DNA of 64,000 bases. Source: Actinacidiphila acididurans. GTDB taxonomy: Bacteria > Actinomycetota > Actinomycetes > Streptomycetales > Streptomycetaceae. Shown here in pieces: positions 35,702 through 44,398 of this stretch. A model generated the notes under the pieces. The model was not told the origin of the DNA. It searched no databases and saw nothing but the letters and a program-made list of their open reading frames with translations. The DNA is taken from the NCBI RefSeq assembly GCF_016918855.1, contig NZ_JADKYB010000013.1, positions 62,001 to 126,000 on the forward strand. Reading direction: 5' to 3'. Each line of letters begins with the position of its first letter. Position 1 is the first letter of the stretch. Made by a program: the position numbers and the translations under genes.

Positions 35702-36355
35702 ATGATCAGCGACCACTGGCCCCTGCTCGGACTGCGGCTGACCACCCCGCGCCTGGAGCTGCGCCTGCCCGGTGCGGACGAACTCGCCGACCTGGCCGAC
35801 CTCGCGGCTCAAGGCGTTCACGACCCGGACCGTATGCCCTTCATAGTGCCGTGGACCGACCTGCCGCCCGCCGACCGGGCGCGCTCGGTGGTGCAGCACC
35901 ACTGGCTGTGCCTCGGCAACTGGTCCCCGAACGACTGGGCCCTGAACCTCGCCGTCTTCGAGAACGGCCGGGTGGTCGGCCTCCAGACCGTCGAGGCCCG
36001 GGACTTCGCCGTGCTGCGGCAGGTGACCACCGGCTCCTGGCTCGGGACCCGGTTCCAGGGGCAGGGAATCGGCACCGAGATGCGCGCCGCGGTGCTGCAC
36101 CTGGCCTTCGCCGGCCTGGACGCCCACGAGGCGGCATCCGGCGCCTTCGAGGACAACCCCTCCTCGTTCGCCGTGTCCATGAAGCACGGTTACGAACCCG
36201 ACGGCATCGAACTGCACGCGGTGCGCGGCCGCAGGGTGACAATGCGCCGGCTTCGCCTGACCCGGTCCCGCTGGGAACAGCACCGGTCCGTCCCGGTCAC
36301 GGTCAGCGGCCTGCCCCGGTGCCTGCCCATGTTCGGCCCGGCAGGGGCGACCTGA
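35702..36355 (+). CDS. GNAT-family N-acetyltransferase (RimJ/RimL type)
   Basis: Encodes 217 residues. RLTTPRLELRLPGADEL is the usual RimJ/L-type beginning; the acetyl-CoA pyrophosphate loop is TRFQGQGIGTEMRAAV, and AFEDNPSSFAVSMKHGYEPDG contains the NxxS strand that ends the fold. Acetyl transfer to an amine, often an N-terminal or antibiotic amine, is expected. The region right of it is a tandem repeat with no gene. Confidence 0.85.
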   Translation: MISDHWPLLGLRLTTPRLELRLPGADELADLADLAAQGVHDPDRMPFIVPWTDLPPADRARSVVQHHWLCLGNWSPNDWALNLAVFENGRVVGLQTVEARDFAVLRQVTTGSWLGTRFQGQGIGTEMRAAVLHLAFAGLDAHEAASGAFEDNPSSFAVSMKHGYEPDGIELHAVRGRRVTMRRLRLTRSRWEQHRSVPVTVSGLPRCLPMFGPAGAT

Positions 36356-36974
36356 GAGCGCACTTCGGGCGACGGGCCACCAGGAGGCGGCGGGTCGACG
36401 ACCACCGACGGGCACGCCCGTTGTACGCCCTGACGTACGCCGCCCCACCCGACCGTTGCCAGCGCCTACCTGGAGGCCGCGGCCCGAGGGGCATTCGGCC
36501 ACGGCCCGACGGACGCCTGCCAGGAAGCCACGTCGTCACGACCCCCGGCGACCACTCCCGCCGTACTCCCCGACGTACACCGCCCCACCCGACCGTTGCC
36601 GGCCCCAACCTGGAGGCCGCGGCCCGAGGGGCATTCGGCCACGGCCCGACGGGCGGCTGGCAGGAAGCCACGTCCCCCGGCGGCCACTCCCGTCGAACGC
36701 CCTGACGTACACCGCCTCACCCTGGCCGTCGTGGGCTCCTTACGCGATCGGATGACGACCGCGTCGGCCGGCTGACGGTACGCGCCCGCGGACGATCACC
36801 GTACCGGCCCGTACGTACCCGGGCCCGATGGCGTCCACCCGACCGGGAGCGGGCGAACACGGCCTACCCGCCACCGCGTTCGCCCGTGCCTGTACGTCCG
36901 GTGCCGACAGCCGCGTACCCGCGGGCGTGGCCCCGTACCGGTACGGCCACGCCCGTCCACGCCCGGCGCGAGCC
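36356..36974. other. Gene-free region carrying the 140-bp repeats
   Basis: This 619-bp interval between the GNAT and ROK genes holds the tandem repeats and then a stretch rich in GTAC/CGTACG words (36770-36960). No start with an SD and no recognisable protein were found on either strand. Confidence 0.6.
36400..36725. repeat. 140-bp tandem repeat, about 2.3 copies
   Basis: The unit containing GACGTACACCGCCCCACCC and CCTGGAGGCCGCGGCCCGAG recurs with an exact 140-bp offset (for example 36441-36460 and 36581-36600; 36468-36510 and 36608-36650). A third start (TGACGTAC at 36703) is offset by 132 bp owing to an 8-bp deletion. Near-identity of the first two units indicates recent duplication. Frames crossing it are low-complexity, so I do not call a gene. 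Confidence 0.8.
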
Positions 36975-37949
36975 CTACGCGGACAGCGCGAACGCCTCCA
37001 GCCGAAGCGCCTCGGCCGCCGCCGCGGCGGCACCGACCAGGCCCGCGTCCGTGCCGAGCTTGGCCGGGACGACCTGGACGCCGGAGGCGAAGGAGAGGGT
37101 GGCGTACTGGGTGAGGTGGGCGCGCAGGGGGTCGAAGAGGATGGGGCCGGCGCCCGCCACGCCCCCGCCGATCACCGCGACATTGATCTCCACCAGCGTG
37201 GCGGTCGCCGCGATGCCGGCCGCGAGGGCCTGGGCGGCGCGGTCGAAGGAGGCCAGGGCGAGCGGGTCGCCCTCGCGCGCGGAGGCGGCGACGGCGGCCG
37301 CCGTGGGCTGGGTGCCCTCCGGCGGGCGCCAGCCGGTGGCCACGGCGCGGCGGGCGATGTTGGGGCCGCTGGCGATGCGTTCGACGCAGCCGCGCGACCC
37401 GCACGGGCAGGGATCGCCGTCGAGGTCCACGCTGATGTGCCCGATGTGGCCGGCGTTGCCGGTCGGTCCGGGCAGCAGCGCGCCGCCCAGCACCAGGCCG
37501 CCGCCGACGCCGGTGGACACCACCATGCACAGGGCGTTGTCGAAGCCGCGGGCAGCGCCCTGCCAGTGCTCGGCCGCGGTCATCGCCACGCCGTCGCCGG
37601 TGAGCACCACCGGCAGGTCACCGGCGGACTCGCCGACCCGGGGCACGAGCGGAAAGTCGCGCCAGCCGGGCACGTTGACCGGGCTGACGGTGCCGTGCGC
37701 GGCGTCCACCGGGCCGGCACTGCCGATGCCGACCGCGACGGCCGCGTCCCAGCGCGGGTCCGCCCGCAGGTCCGAGAGGACTTCGGCGACGGCCTTCATC
37801 ACCGTGTCGCCGTCCTCGCCGGCGGGGGTCGGTCGCAGCGCCCGCAGCAGAATTCTGCCCTGGGTGTCGACGAGTCCCCCGGCGATCTTGGTTCCGCCGA
37901 TGTCCAGTGCGGCCACGAGTGGACCGGTCGCGCCGTGTGGGGGCTGCAT
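36975..37949 (-). CDS. ROK-family sugar kinase
   Basis: Encodes 324 residues. The phosphate-binding ALDIGGTKIAGGLVD is at about 14-28, the sugar-binding GHIGH near 155, and the zinc motif CPCGSRGCVE follows, so this is an enzyme rather than a ROK repressor (no HTH). Glucokinase or N-acetylmannosamine/glucosamine kinase activity is likely. The ATG at 37949 has AGGAG 11 bp upstream; an ATG at 37973 is less likely. Divergent from a LacI regulator with a perfect operator between them. Confidence 0.88.
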   Translation of the reverse strand: MQPPHGATGPLVAALDIGGTKIAGGLVDTQGRILLRALRPTPAGEDGDTVMKAVAEVLSDLRADPRWDAAVAVGIGSAGPVDAAHGTVSPVNVPGWRDFPLVPRVGESAGDLPVVLTGDGVAMTAAEHWQGAARGFDNALCMVVSTGVGGGLVLGGALLPGPTGNAGHIGHISVDLDGDPCPCGSRGCVERIASGPNIARRAVATGWRPPEGTQPTAAAVAASAREGDPLALASFDRAAQALAAGIAATATLVEINVAVIGGGVAGAGPILFDPLRAHLTQYATLSFASGVQVVPAKLGTDAGLVGAAAAAAEALRLEAFALSA

Positions 37950-38038
37950 CGCTCGGAGGTCTCCTGTCGTCATTCCTGCGCACCATTGTGTCGCGGGGGT
38001 TCCGCGGGAGCGGTACCGGGAGTAGTCTCGCCTGTTCT

Positions 38039-38050
38039 GACAACGTTGTC
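38039..38050. promoter_or_regulatory. LacI-type operator between ROK kinase and LacI genes
   Basis: GACAACGTTGTC is a perfect 12-bp palindrome with a central CG, the usual symmetry for LacI/GalR-family operators. It sits in the divergent promoter region, 29 bp before the lacI start. Confidence 0.75.
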
Positions 38051-38079
38051 CATCTCCGGCCGCAGGGAATACTACGACC

Positions 38080-39105
38080 GTGACCCAAACACCTGGACGC
38101 ACCCCCCGCCCCACCATGAAGGATGTCGCCGCGCGCGCGGGCGTCGGCCTCAAGACGGTCTCCCGCGTGGTGAACGAGGAGCCCGGGGTCACACCCGACA
38201 CCGCCGCGCGGGTGCAGGCCGCCATCGACGCCCTGGGCTTCCGTCGCAACGACAGCGCACGCCTGCTGCGCACCCGCCGCACCGCCAGCGTCGGCCTGGT
38301 GCTGGAGGACGTCGCCGACCCGTTCTACGCCGGGCTCAGCCGCGCGGTGGAGGACGTGGCGCGCTCGCACGGCGCGCTGCTGTTCACCGGTTCCAGCGCC
38401 GAGGACCCGCGCCGGGAGCAGGAGTTGGTGCTCGCCTTCTGCGCCCGCCGGGTCGACGGGCTGGTGGTCGTGCCGGCCGGCGACGACCACCGCTATCTGA
38501 CCCCGGAGATCGACGCGGGCGTGGCCACGGTGTTCGTGGACCGCCCGGCCGGCCGGCTGAACGCGGACGTGGTGCTGACCGACAACGCGGGCGGGGTGCG
38601 CGAGGGCGTGGCCCACCTGATCGCGCACGGCCACCGCAGGATCGGCTTCATCGGCGACCTGCCGGTCATCCACACCGCGGCCGAACGGCTGCGCGGCTAC
38701 CGCGAGGCGATGGCCGCGGCCGGGCTCCAGGTCGCGCCGGAGTGGTACACGATGGGGCCCACCACCCCGGACCGGGTACGGGCCGCGCTCGCCTCGATGC
38801 TGTCCGGCCCGGAGCCGGTGACCGCGCTTTTCGCCGGCAACAACCGGGTCACCGTAACCGCGGTGCGTGTGCTGTCCGGTCAGCCCCGCCCGATCGCGCT
38901 GGTCGGCTTCGACGACTTCGAACTGGCCGACCTGCTCGATCCCGCGGTCACCGTGGTCGCCCAGGACGCTCCCGGAATGGGCCGCAGCGCCGCCCAGTTG
39001 CTCTTCCGCCGGCTGGACGGACTGGCCCCGCCGGAGCCGGCCCGGGTGGTACTGCCGGTGCGCCTGATCACCCGCGGCTCCGGCGAGTTGCCGCCCGCCC
39101 CCTGA
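38080..39105 (+). CDS. LacI/GalR-family transcriptional regulator
   Basis: Encodes 341 residues from a GTG. The LacI HTH is at about 12-60 (MKDVAARAGVGLKTVSRVVN and the hinge ARLLRTRRTASVGLVL). A periplasmic-binding-type sensor domain follows with DPFYAGLSRAVEDVA and ALVGFDDFELADLLDP. It likely senses a sugar or sugar phosphate and represses the divergent ROK kinase and itself at 38039-38050. Confidence 0.92.
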   Translation: MTQTPGRTPRPTMKDVAARAGVGLKTVSRVVNEEPGVTPDTAARVQAAIDALGFRRNDSARLLRTRRTASVGLVLEDVADPFYAGLSRAVEDVARSHGALLFTGSSAEDPRREQELVLAFCARRVDGLVVVPAGDDHRYLTPEIDAGVATVFVDRPAGRLNADVVLTDNAGGVREGVAHLIAHGHRRIGFIGDLPVIHTAAERLRGYREAMAAAGLQVAPEWYTMGPTTPDRVRAALASMLSGPEPVTALFAGNNRVTVTAVRVLSGQPRPIALVGFDDFELADLLDPAVTVVAQDAPGMGRSAAQLLFRRLDGLAPPEPARVVLPVRLITRGSGELPPAP

Positions 39106-39123
39106 GCGCATGGCCGGCCGGTC

Positions 39124-40398
39124 TCAGCGGGCCGGCCGGCCGGCGAGTGCGGCCAGGTCGGCCGGGCCCAGCCCGGTGCGGCCGGTGACCTCGGCCGGGT
39201 CGAGCGCGCCGCAGTCCAGGCCGCGCAGCAGGTCGCCGCTGAGCGCGCGGGCGGTGGCGGGTTCGTCCAGCACCTCGCCGCCGGTCCGGGCCACGTAGGC
39301 GGCCAGACGCGCGGCGGTCGCGTCCAGGCCCTCGCGGTAGTAGGCGTAGACCGCGGCGTAACGGGTGGGCAGATGGCCCGGGTGCATGTCCCAGCCCTGG
39401 TAATAGGCGCGGGCCAGTGCGCGGCGGACCAGGCCGTAGTGCAGCCGCCAGGCGGCGTGCACCCGCTCGGTGGGGCCGACGGGCAGCACATTGGTGGAGC
39501 CGTCGGACAGCCGTACGCCGGTGCCCGCGGCGGCGGCCTGCATGACGGCCTTGGCGAAGTCGGCCACCGGGTGGTCCGGGGACTGGTGGGCGGCGCCGAC
39601 CCCGCAGGCGGCGCTGTAGTCGAAGGTGCCGTAGTGCAGGGCGGTGGCCCGGCCGCCGGCGGCGTCGATGAGCCGGGGCACCCCGGCGGCGCCGTCCGGG
39701 CCGAGGATCGCCTGGGTGGTCTCGATCTGGATCTCGAAGCGGATCCGCCCGTTCGGCAGTCCCGCGGCCCGCTCGAACTCCCCGCACAGCGCGGCCATCG
39801 CGGCCACCTGCTCGGGGAAGGTGACCTTGGGCAGGGTGAGCACCAGGCCGTCCGGGAGGCCGCCGCCGGCCAGCAGCCCGGTCAGGAACAGGTCGAGGGT
39901 GCGGATCCCCCGGTCGCGGACCGCGGCCTCCAGGCACTTCATGCGGATGCCGAGGTACGGCGGGGCGGTCCCGGCTGCCACCACGGCGGTCACGGTACGG
40001 GCGGCGGCCACCGCGGCCGCGTCCTCCTCGGCGTCCGGGCGGTTGCCGTACCCGTCCTCGAAGTCGATCCGCAGGTCCTCCACGGGCTCGCGGCGCAGCT
40101 TGGCCCGCACCCGCTCGTGCACCGTCCCGGCCACGTCAGCGGGCAGGCCCAGGACGCCGGCCAGCGCGGCGGCGTCGGGCGCGTGGGCGTCGAGGGCGGC
40201 CAGCGCCTGGTCGCCCCAGGAGCGCACGGTGTCCTCGGCGAAGGCGTCGGCGGGCACGTAGACGGTGTGCACGGGCTGGCGGGTGCCGGGGTCGCCGGGG
40301 TAACGGCGGGCCAGTTCCGCGTCGGTGGCGGCGAGCCGGGCGCCGATCCGCTCGCGCACCGCGTCCGCCAGTGTCGTCCCGCCCGAACCGTCCGGCAT
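39124..40398 (-). CDS. HpcH/HpaI aldolase / citrate-lyase-family protein (DUF6986-like)
   Basis: Encodes 424 residues. LRIDFEDGYG and FEIQIETTQAIL carry the acidic metal and enolate ligands of the CitE-like TIM barrel, and the C-terminal RAYYQGWDMHPGHLPTRYAA block is typical of the longer DUF6986 group. Expected chemistry is reversible C-C cleavage of a hydroxy- or oxo-acid or a CoA thioester. The ATG at 40398 is chosen for its SD GGGAGGTGCGG; an upstream ATG at 40425 lies inside the operator palindrome. Confidence 0.8.
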   Translation of the reverse strand: MPDGSGGTTLADAVRERIGARLAATDAELARRYPGDPGTRQPVHTVYVPADAFAEDTVRSWGDQALAALDAHAPDAAALAGVLGLPADVAGTVHERVRAKLRREPVEDLRIDFEDGYGNRPDAEEDAAAVAAARTVTAVVAAGTAPPYLGIRMKCLEAAVRDRGIRTLDLFLTGLLAGGGLPDGLVLTLPKVTFPEQVAAMAALCGEFERAAGLPNGRIRFEIQIETTQAILGPDGAAGVPRLIDAAGGRATALHYGTFDYSAACGVGAAHQSPDHPVADFAKAVMQAAAAGTGVRLSDGSTNVLPVGPTERVHAAWRLHYGLVRRALARAYYQGWDMHPGHLPTRYAAVYAYYREGLDATAARLAAYVARTGGEVLDEPATARALSGDLLRGLDCGALDPAEVTGRTGLGPADLAALAGRPAR

Positions 40399-40414
40399 GG
40401 CCGCACCTCCCGCG

Positions 40415-40437
40415 CGCTTCAACATTTCGTTGAAGCG
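40415..40437 (-). promoter_or_regulatory. Perfect inverted repeat upstream of the aldolase-family gene
   Basis: CGCTTCAAC (40415-40423) and GTTGAAGCG (40429-40437) flank ATTTC. The 9-bp arms with a 5-bp spacer directly overlap the likely transcription start region, 17 bp before the ATG, so this is probably a repressor site. Confidence 0.7.
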
Positions 40438-40592
40438 ACGCTAGCGGGGGCGTATCGGCCGGTCAACAGGCCCTCGGTCCCGCCGGGGCGGGGCGTGTCG
40501 CCGGTACGGTGCCGGGTGGCGCCGTGGTGCGGACCGTCGGCGCGGGCCGGGTCGCGCGCGCCGTACGTCCCCCCGGCGTACGGAAACGCGGC

Positions 40593-40623
40593 GGCCCCCG
40601 TACGCCGCGGGCGTACGGGGGCC
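40593..40623 (-). terminator. Terminator after etfA
   Basis: GGCCCCCGTACGCC (40593-40606) and GGCGTACGGGGGCC (40610-40623) form a 14-bp stem with a 3-nt loop, 59 bp beyond the etfA stop. Confidence 0.85.
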
Positions 40624-40681
40624 GGGACCGGCCGGAGCGGGGCTCGGGGCCGGTCGGCGCGCCGGGGTGCCGCGCGAGGGG

Positions 40682-41644
40682 TCAGCCCTTGCGGGCCTTG
40701 ACCTCCTCGGTGAGCTGCGGGACGACCTGGAACAGGTCGCCGACCACGCCGTAGTCCGCCAGGTCGAAGATCGGCGCCTCGGGGTCCTTGTTGACCGCGA
40801 CGATGGTCTTCGAGGTCTGCATGCCGGCCCGGTGCTGGATGGCGCCGGAGATGCCGTTGGCGATGTAGAGCTGCGGCGAGACCGACTTGCCGGTCTGGCC
40901 GACCTGGTTGGAGTGCGGGTACCAGCCGGCGTCGACCGCCGCCCGGGAGGCGCCGACGGCCGCGCCGAGGGAGTCGGCCAGCGCCTCGACGACCGCGAAG
41001 TTCTCCGCGCCGCCCACGCCGCGCCCGCCGGAGACCACGATCGCGGCCTCGGTCAGCTCCGGGCGCCCGGTGGACTCGCGCGGGGTGCGGGAGACCACCT
41101 TGGTGCCGCGGGCCAGGTCGCCGAAGGTGACCTCCAGGGCCTCGACGGCGCCGGCCGCGGGGGCGGTCTCGACCGGGGCGGAGTTGGGCTTGACCGTGAT
41201 CACCGGAGTGCCGCGGGTGATGCGGGACTTGGTGGTGAATGCGGCGGCGAACGCCGACTGGGTGGCCACCGGGCCCTGCTCGCCGGCCTCGACGTCCACC
41301 GCGTCGGTGATGACGCCCGAGCCCAGGCGCAGCGCGAGGCGGGCGGCGATCTCCTTGCCCTCACCGGAGGACGGCACCAGCACCGCGGCCGGCTGCACGG
41401 CCTGCGCGGCGGCCTCCAGGGCGTCCACCTTGGGTACGACCAGGTAGTCGGCGAACTCCGGCGCGTCGGCGGCCAGGACGCGGGTGGCGCCGTGCTCGGC
41501 CAGCACCGGGGCGGCGGTCTCGGCGCCGGGGCCGAGGTGGACCGCCACCGGCTCGCCCAGCCGGCGGGCCAGGGTCAGCAGTTCCAGGGTCGGCTTGCGG
41601 ACGGCGCCGTCGACGTGGTCGACGTAGACGAGGACTTCAGCCAT
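40682..41644 (-). CDS. etfA: Electron transfer flavoprotein subunit alpha
   Basis: Encodes 320 residues. The C-terminal FAD-binding domain contains [35 protein letters not shown] and [20 protein letters not shown], the classical ETF-alpha signature. With EtfB it forms the FAD/AMP-containing heterodimer that carries electrons from acyl-CoA and other dehydrogenases to the ETF:quinone oxidoreductase. It lies 123 bp after etfB in one operon. Confidence 0.95.
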   Translation of the reverse strand: MAEVLVYVDHVDGAVRKPTLELLTLARRLGEPVAVHLGPGAETAAPVLAEHGATRVLAADAPEFADYLVVPKVDALEAAAQAVQPAAVLVPSSGEGKEIAARLALRLGSGVITDAVDVEAGEQGPVATQSAFAAAFTTKSRITRGTPVITVKPNSAPVETAPAAGAVEALEVTFGDLARGTKVVSRTPRESTGRPELTEAAIVVSGGRGVGGAENFAVVEALADSLGAAVGASRAAVDAGWYPHSNQVGQTGKSVSPQLYIANGISGAIQHRAGMQTSKTIVAVNKDPEAPIFDLADYGVVGDLFQVVPQLTEEVKARKG

Positions 41645-41767
41645 GACAATCGTTCTCCTGCACAGATCCGGGGAAAGTCCGGGCGGACCCGGGGATTTCC
41701 GCGTCAGAGGGGGTCCAGCGGCGGGGCCGCGGTCGCGCCGGGCGGTCCGGGCGGCGGCCGGGCCGGT

Positions 41768-42553
41768 TCAGATGAACTTCTGGCTCGCCAGGAACTCCGC
41801 GAGCTGCTTGCCGCCCTCGCCCTCGTCCTTCACGATCGTGCCCGCGGTACGGGCCGGACGCGCGGTCGCCTCGTCGACGGCGCTCCAGGCGCCGCCCAGG
41901 CCCACCTCGGACGCGTCGATGCCGAGGTCCGACAGGTCCAGCGACTCCACCGGCTTCTTCTTGGCCGCCATGATCCCCTTGAACGAGGGGTAGCGGGCCT
42001 CGCCGGACTGGTCGGTCACCGACACCAGCGCAGGCAGCGACGCCTGGAGCTGCTCGCTGGCCGCGTCGCCGTCCCGGCGCCCGGTCACGGTGCCGTCCTC
42101 GACGCTCACCTGCGACAGCAGCGTCACCTGCGGCACGCCCAGGCGCTCGGCCAGCAGCGCCGGAAGCACGCCCATGGTGCCGTCGGTGGACGCCATGCCG
42201 GTGACCACCAGGTCGAACCCGGTGTGCTCAACGGCCTTGGCCAGCACCAGCGAGGTGCCGATCACGTCGGTGCCGTGCAGCGCGTCGTCCTCCACGTGCA
42301 CGGCCTTGTGCGCGCCCATGGACAGCGCCTTGCGCAGCGCGTCCTTGGCGTCCTCCGGGCCCACGGTCACCACGGTGATCTCGGCGTCGTCGGCAGCCTC
42401 CGCGATCTGCAGCGCCTGCTCCACCGCGTACTCGTCCAGCTCGGACAGCAGGCCGTCCACCGCGTCGCGGTCGGTGGTCAGGTCCGCGGCGAAGCGCCGG
42501 TCCCCCGTGGCATCGGGCACGTACTTCACGGCCACTACGATCCTCAAGCTCAC
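41768..42553 (-). CDS. etfB: Electron transfer flavoprotein subunit beta
   Basis: Encodes 261 residues from a GTG (SD GGAGAGCAGGC). VAVKYVPDAT at the N-terminus, DEYAVEQALQIAE, and the ETF-beta signature region VVTGMASTDGTMGVLPALLAERLG plus a C-terminal membrane-dehydrogenase recognition loop (AAKKKPVESLDLSDLG) identify it. It binds AMP and pairs with EtfA downstream. A small inverted repeat at 42729-42741 may be the site of a fatty-acid-responsive TetR factor. Confidence 0.95.
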   Translation of the reverse strand: MSLRIVVAVKYVPDATGDRRFAADLTTDRDAVDGLLSELDEYAVEQALQIAEAADDAEITVVTVGPEDAKDALRKALSMGAHKAVHVEDDALHGTDVIGTSLVLAKAVEHTGFDLVVTGMASTDGTMGVLPALLAERLGVPQVTLLSQVSVEDGTVTGRRDGDAASEQLQASLPALVSVTDQSGEARYPSFKGIMAAKKKPVESLDLSDLGIDASEVGLGGAWSAVDEATARPARTAGTIVKDEGEGGKQLAEFLASQKFI

Positions 42554-42919
42554 GCCTGCTCTCCTACTGCTTCGTCCTGCACGTCATCGTCCAGTTGACC
42601 GGCGCGGGGTGCCGCCCCGGTACGGCGTCCGCCGCGGTCGCGGCTCGGGAAAAGGCCCCGTCAGGGCAGCATAGGCGCCTGTGGCAGCGGCTCCCGGCCA
42701 GGGCGCGGGAACTGCCCCCACCGAAATATTACTCGTCAGTACACAGAGCTCCTGCCCCATTCGCAAGGTCCGTGAACTGTGACCTGTCCGACGCTCGCCG
42801 GCCCGGTCCGGGCGCGCCCGCGGGGGCGGCCGGACCGGGCCGGGGTGAGGCACCGGGTGCGGTGCCAGGGCCGGTTGGGCTCAGTGATTGGGCCCAATGC
42901 TTCGGCCCAGTGGTTCGGC
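42554..42919. other. Intergenic region upstream of etfB
   Basis: This 366-bp gap contains an AT-rich island around 42722-42745 with TTACTCGTCAGTA (42729-42741), a near-palindrome of the kind bound by TetR-type regulators of fatty-acid genes, and short CAGTG repeats at 42882-42922. No gene is supported. Confidence 0.45.
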
Positions 42920-43576
42920 TCAGTGCGGCAGCCGGTGGAAGGCGCCCTGGTGGTAGAGCAACGGGCGGCCGGGGCCGTGCGGGTCGGCGGCCACCGCCTG
43001 GGCGATCACGATCCGGTGGTCGCCGGCGGGCACCCGGTGCAGCACCCGCCCGACCAGCCAGGCCGGGACCGCGTCCAGCAGCGGCACTCCGTACGGGCCG
43101 GTGGTCCAGGCGGTCCCGGGCCCGAACCGGTCGGCGCCGCTGCGGGCGAAGACCGCCGCCAGTTCCTCCTGGTGGTCGCCCAGTATGTGGACGCCGACGT
43201 GGTCCGCCCGGGCGAGGACCGGCCAGCTCGACGCGCCCAGGCTGATGCCGAAGGACAGCAGCGGCGGCTCGGCGGCGACCGAGGTGAGCGAGGTGGCGGT
43301 GAAGCCGACCGGGCCGCCTGGGCCGGCGGCGGTGATCACGGCGACGCCGGCGGCGTGCCGGCGGAAGACGGAGCGGAAGAGGCCGGGGTCCAGACCGGGA
43401 TCCAAGCCGGGGTCCGTGCCGGGACCGGACGCGGGCCGGGAGGCGGGGCCGGGCTCCGGTCCGGGTCCGGCGGCGGGCCGGGAGGCGGGTCCCGAAGGGG
43501 ACGACGAGGCCGTAGCGGGCGCGGAGGGCGTGGCGTCGGGCCCTCCGGGCGTGCGGAGGTGGGTCGGTGCGGTCAC
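42920..43576 (-). CDS. Flavin reductase-family (FMN-binding split-barrel) protein
   Basis: Encodes about 218 residues from the GTG at 43576 (SD AAGGACGAACTCC). A Pro/Gly/Ala-rich, probably disordered N-terminus of 65 residues (with GP-GL repeats such as DPGLDPGLDPGL) precedes the flavin reductase domain: FRRHAAGVAVITAAG, GFTATSLTSVAAEPPLLSFG, FARSGADRF and HRIVIAQAV. NAD(P)H-dependent FMN or FAD reduction for a partner monooxygenase is expected; no partner is adjacent. Confidence 0.83.
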   Translation of the reverse strand: MTAPTHLRTPGGPDATPSAPATASSSPSGPASRPAAGPGPEPGPASRPASGPGTDPGLDPGLDPGLFRSVFRRHAAGVAVITAAGPGGPVGFTATSLTSVAAEPPLLSFGISLGASSWPVLARADHVGVHILGDHQEELAAVFARSGADRFGPGTAWTTGPYGVPLLDAVPAWLVGRVLHRVPAGDHRIVIAQAVAADPHGPGRPLLYHQGAFHRLPH

Positions 43577-43948
43577 GGAGTTCGTCCTTCTGGAGCGGGC
43601 TGAAGCGGGCCGGCGGTGCGGGCGGATGCGCTCAGCGACCCGGACAGCGCGCGCTGGAGTGCCGTCCGAAGTCGACGTCGGCACGCGCGACCAGAAGGGG
43701 GTCTCGGGACATAACGTCAGAGTGACGATTCGGGCGGGTCCGCGTCAAGGCTCCCCGGCCAGGTGGAATGTCCGTCACAACTGCGCCGGCGCGGGTTTGT
43801 CCGGCCCAGGGCACGGTACGGCGCCGCGTGCGCCCCATCCGTCGCACGTGGGGATCCACACCGGAAGCCGCGGCCGCGGCCCTTCGGCGAACCGTCCCCG
43901 AAGCCATCCCCGCGGCCTTTCCCGGCGCCATGGCGTCGCGGCCGCCGT

Positions 43949-44275
43949 TCAGATCGCCGCGCCCAGGGCCGCGATCACGTCGACCGGGCGGGGCTGACCG
44001 GCCGCGCGCCGCACCACCGCGCCCTGTGCGTCGAGCACCAGCACGGTCGGGGTCCGCACGATGTCCAGCTTCCGCACCAGGTCGAGGTGCCCCTCCGCGT
44101 CGATCTCGACGTGCCGGACGCCCTCGACCATGCCGGCCACCTCGCCCAGCACCCGCCGGGTGGCCCGGCAGGGCACGCAGAAGGCGGTGGAGAACTGGAC
44201 CAGTGTGGCCCGCTCCCCCAGCGGCGCGCCGATCTCCGCCGCTGTCAGCCGCTGCCCACCGTCGTCGTCCCGCAC
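43949..44275 (-). CDS. Thioredoxin-fold protein
   Basis: Encodes 108 residues from a GTG (SD GGGAGGACCGG). The active site is C33-V-P-C36 (STAFCVPCRATRRVL), and the cis-proline loop is VRTPTVLVLDAQG. Size and motif fit a cytoplasmic thioredoxin-like protein; the VPC dipeptide differs from the GPC of canonical TrxA, implying a different redox potential. It precedes the transglutaminase gene on neither operon clearly. Confidence 0.87.
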   Translation of the reverse strand: MRDDDGGQRLTAAEIGAPLGERATLVQFSTAFCVPCRATRRVLGEVAGMVEGVRHVEIDAEGHLDLVRKLDIVRTPTVLVLDAQGAVVRRAAGQPRPVDVIAALGAAI

Positions 44276-44398
44276 CCGGTCCTCCCGTTCCGCTCCGGGC
44301 CCGCGCCCCGCGGCGCCCGCCGTCCATGGTCTCCCCGGTCGTCACGGGTCAGCGTTCCCGGGGCGGGGTTTGATTCCCGGCGGCCCGCGCGGTGGCCG

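Noticed and set aside
36303-36671. Minus-strand frame through the 140-bp repeats with repeated WPNAPRAAASRLG-like peptide
   Set aside because: The repetition follows from the DNA repeat; there is no start signal and no known domain.
43380-43500. Short GC-rich repeats as a CRISPR-like or regulatory array
   Set aside because: They are in frame and encode the Gly/Pro linker of the flavin reductase-family protein.
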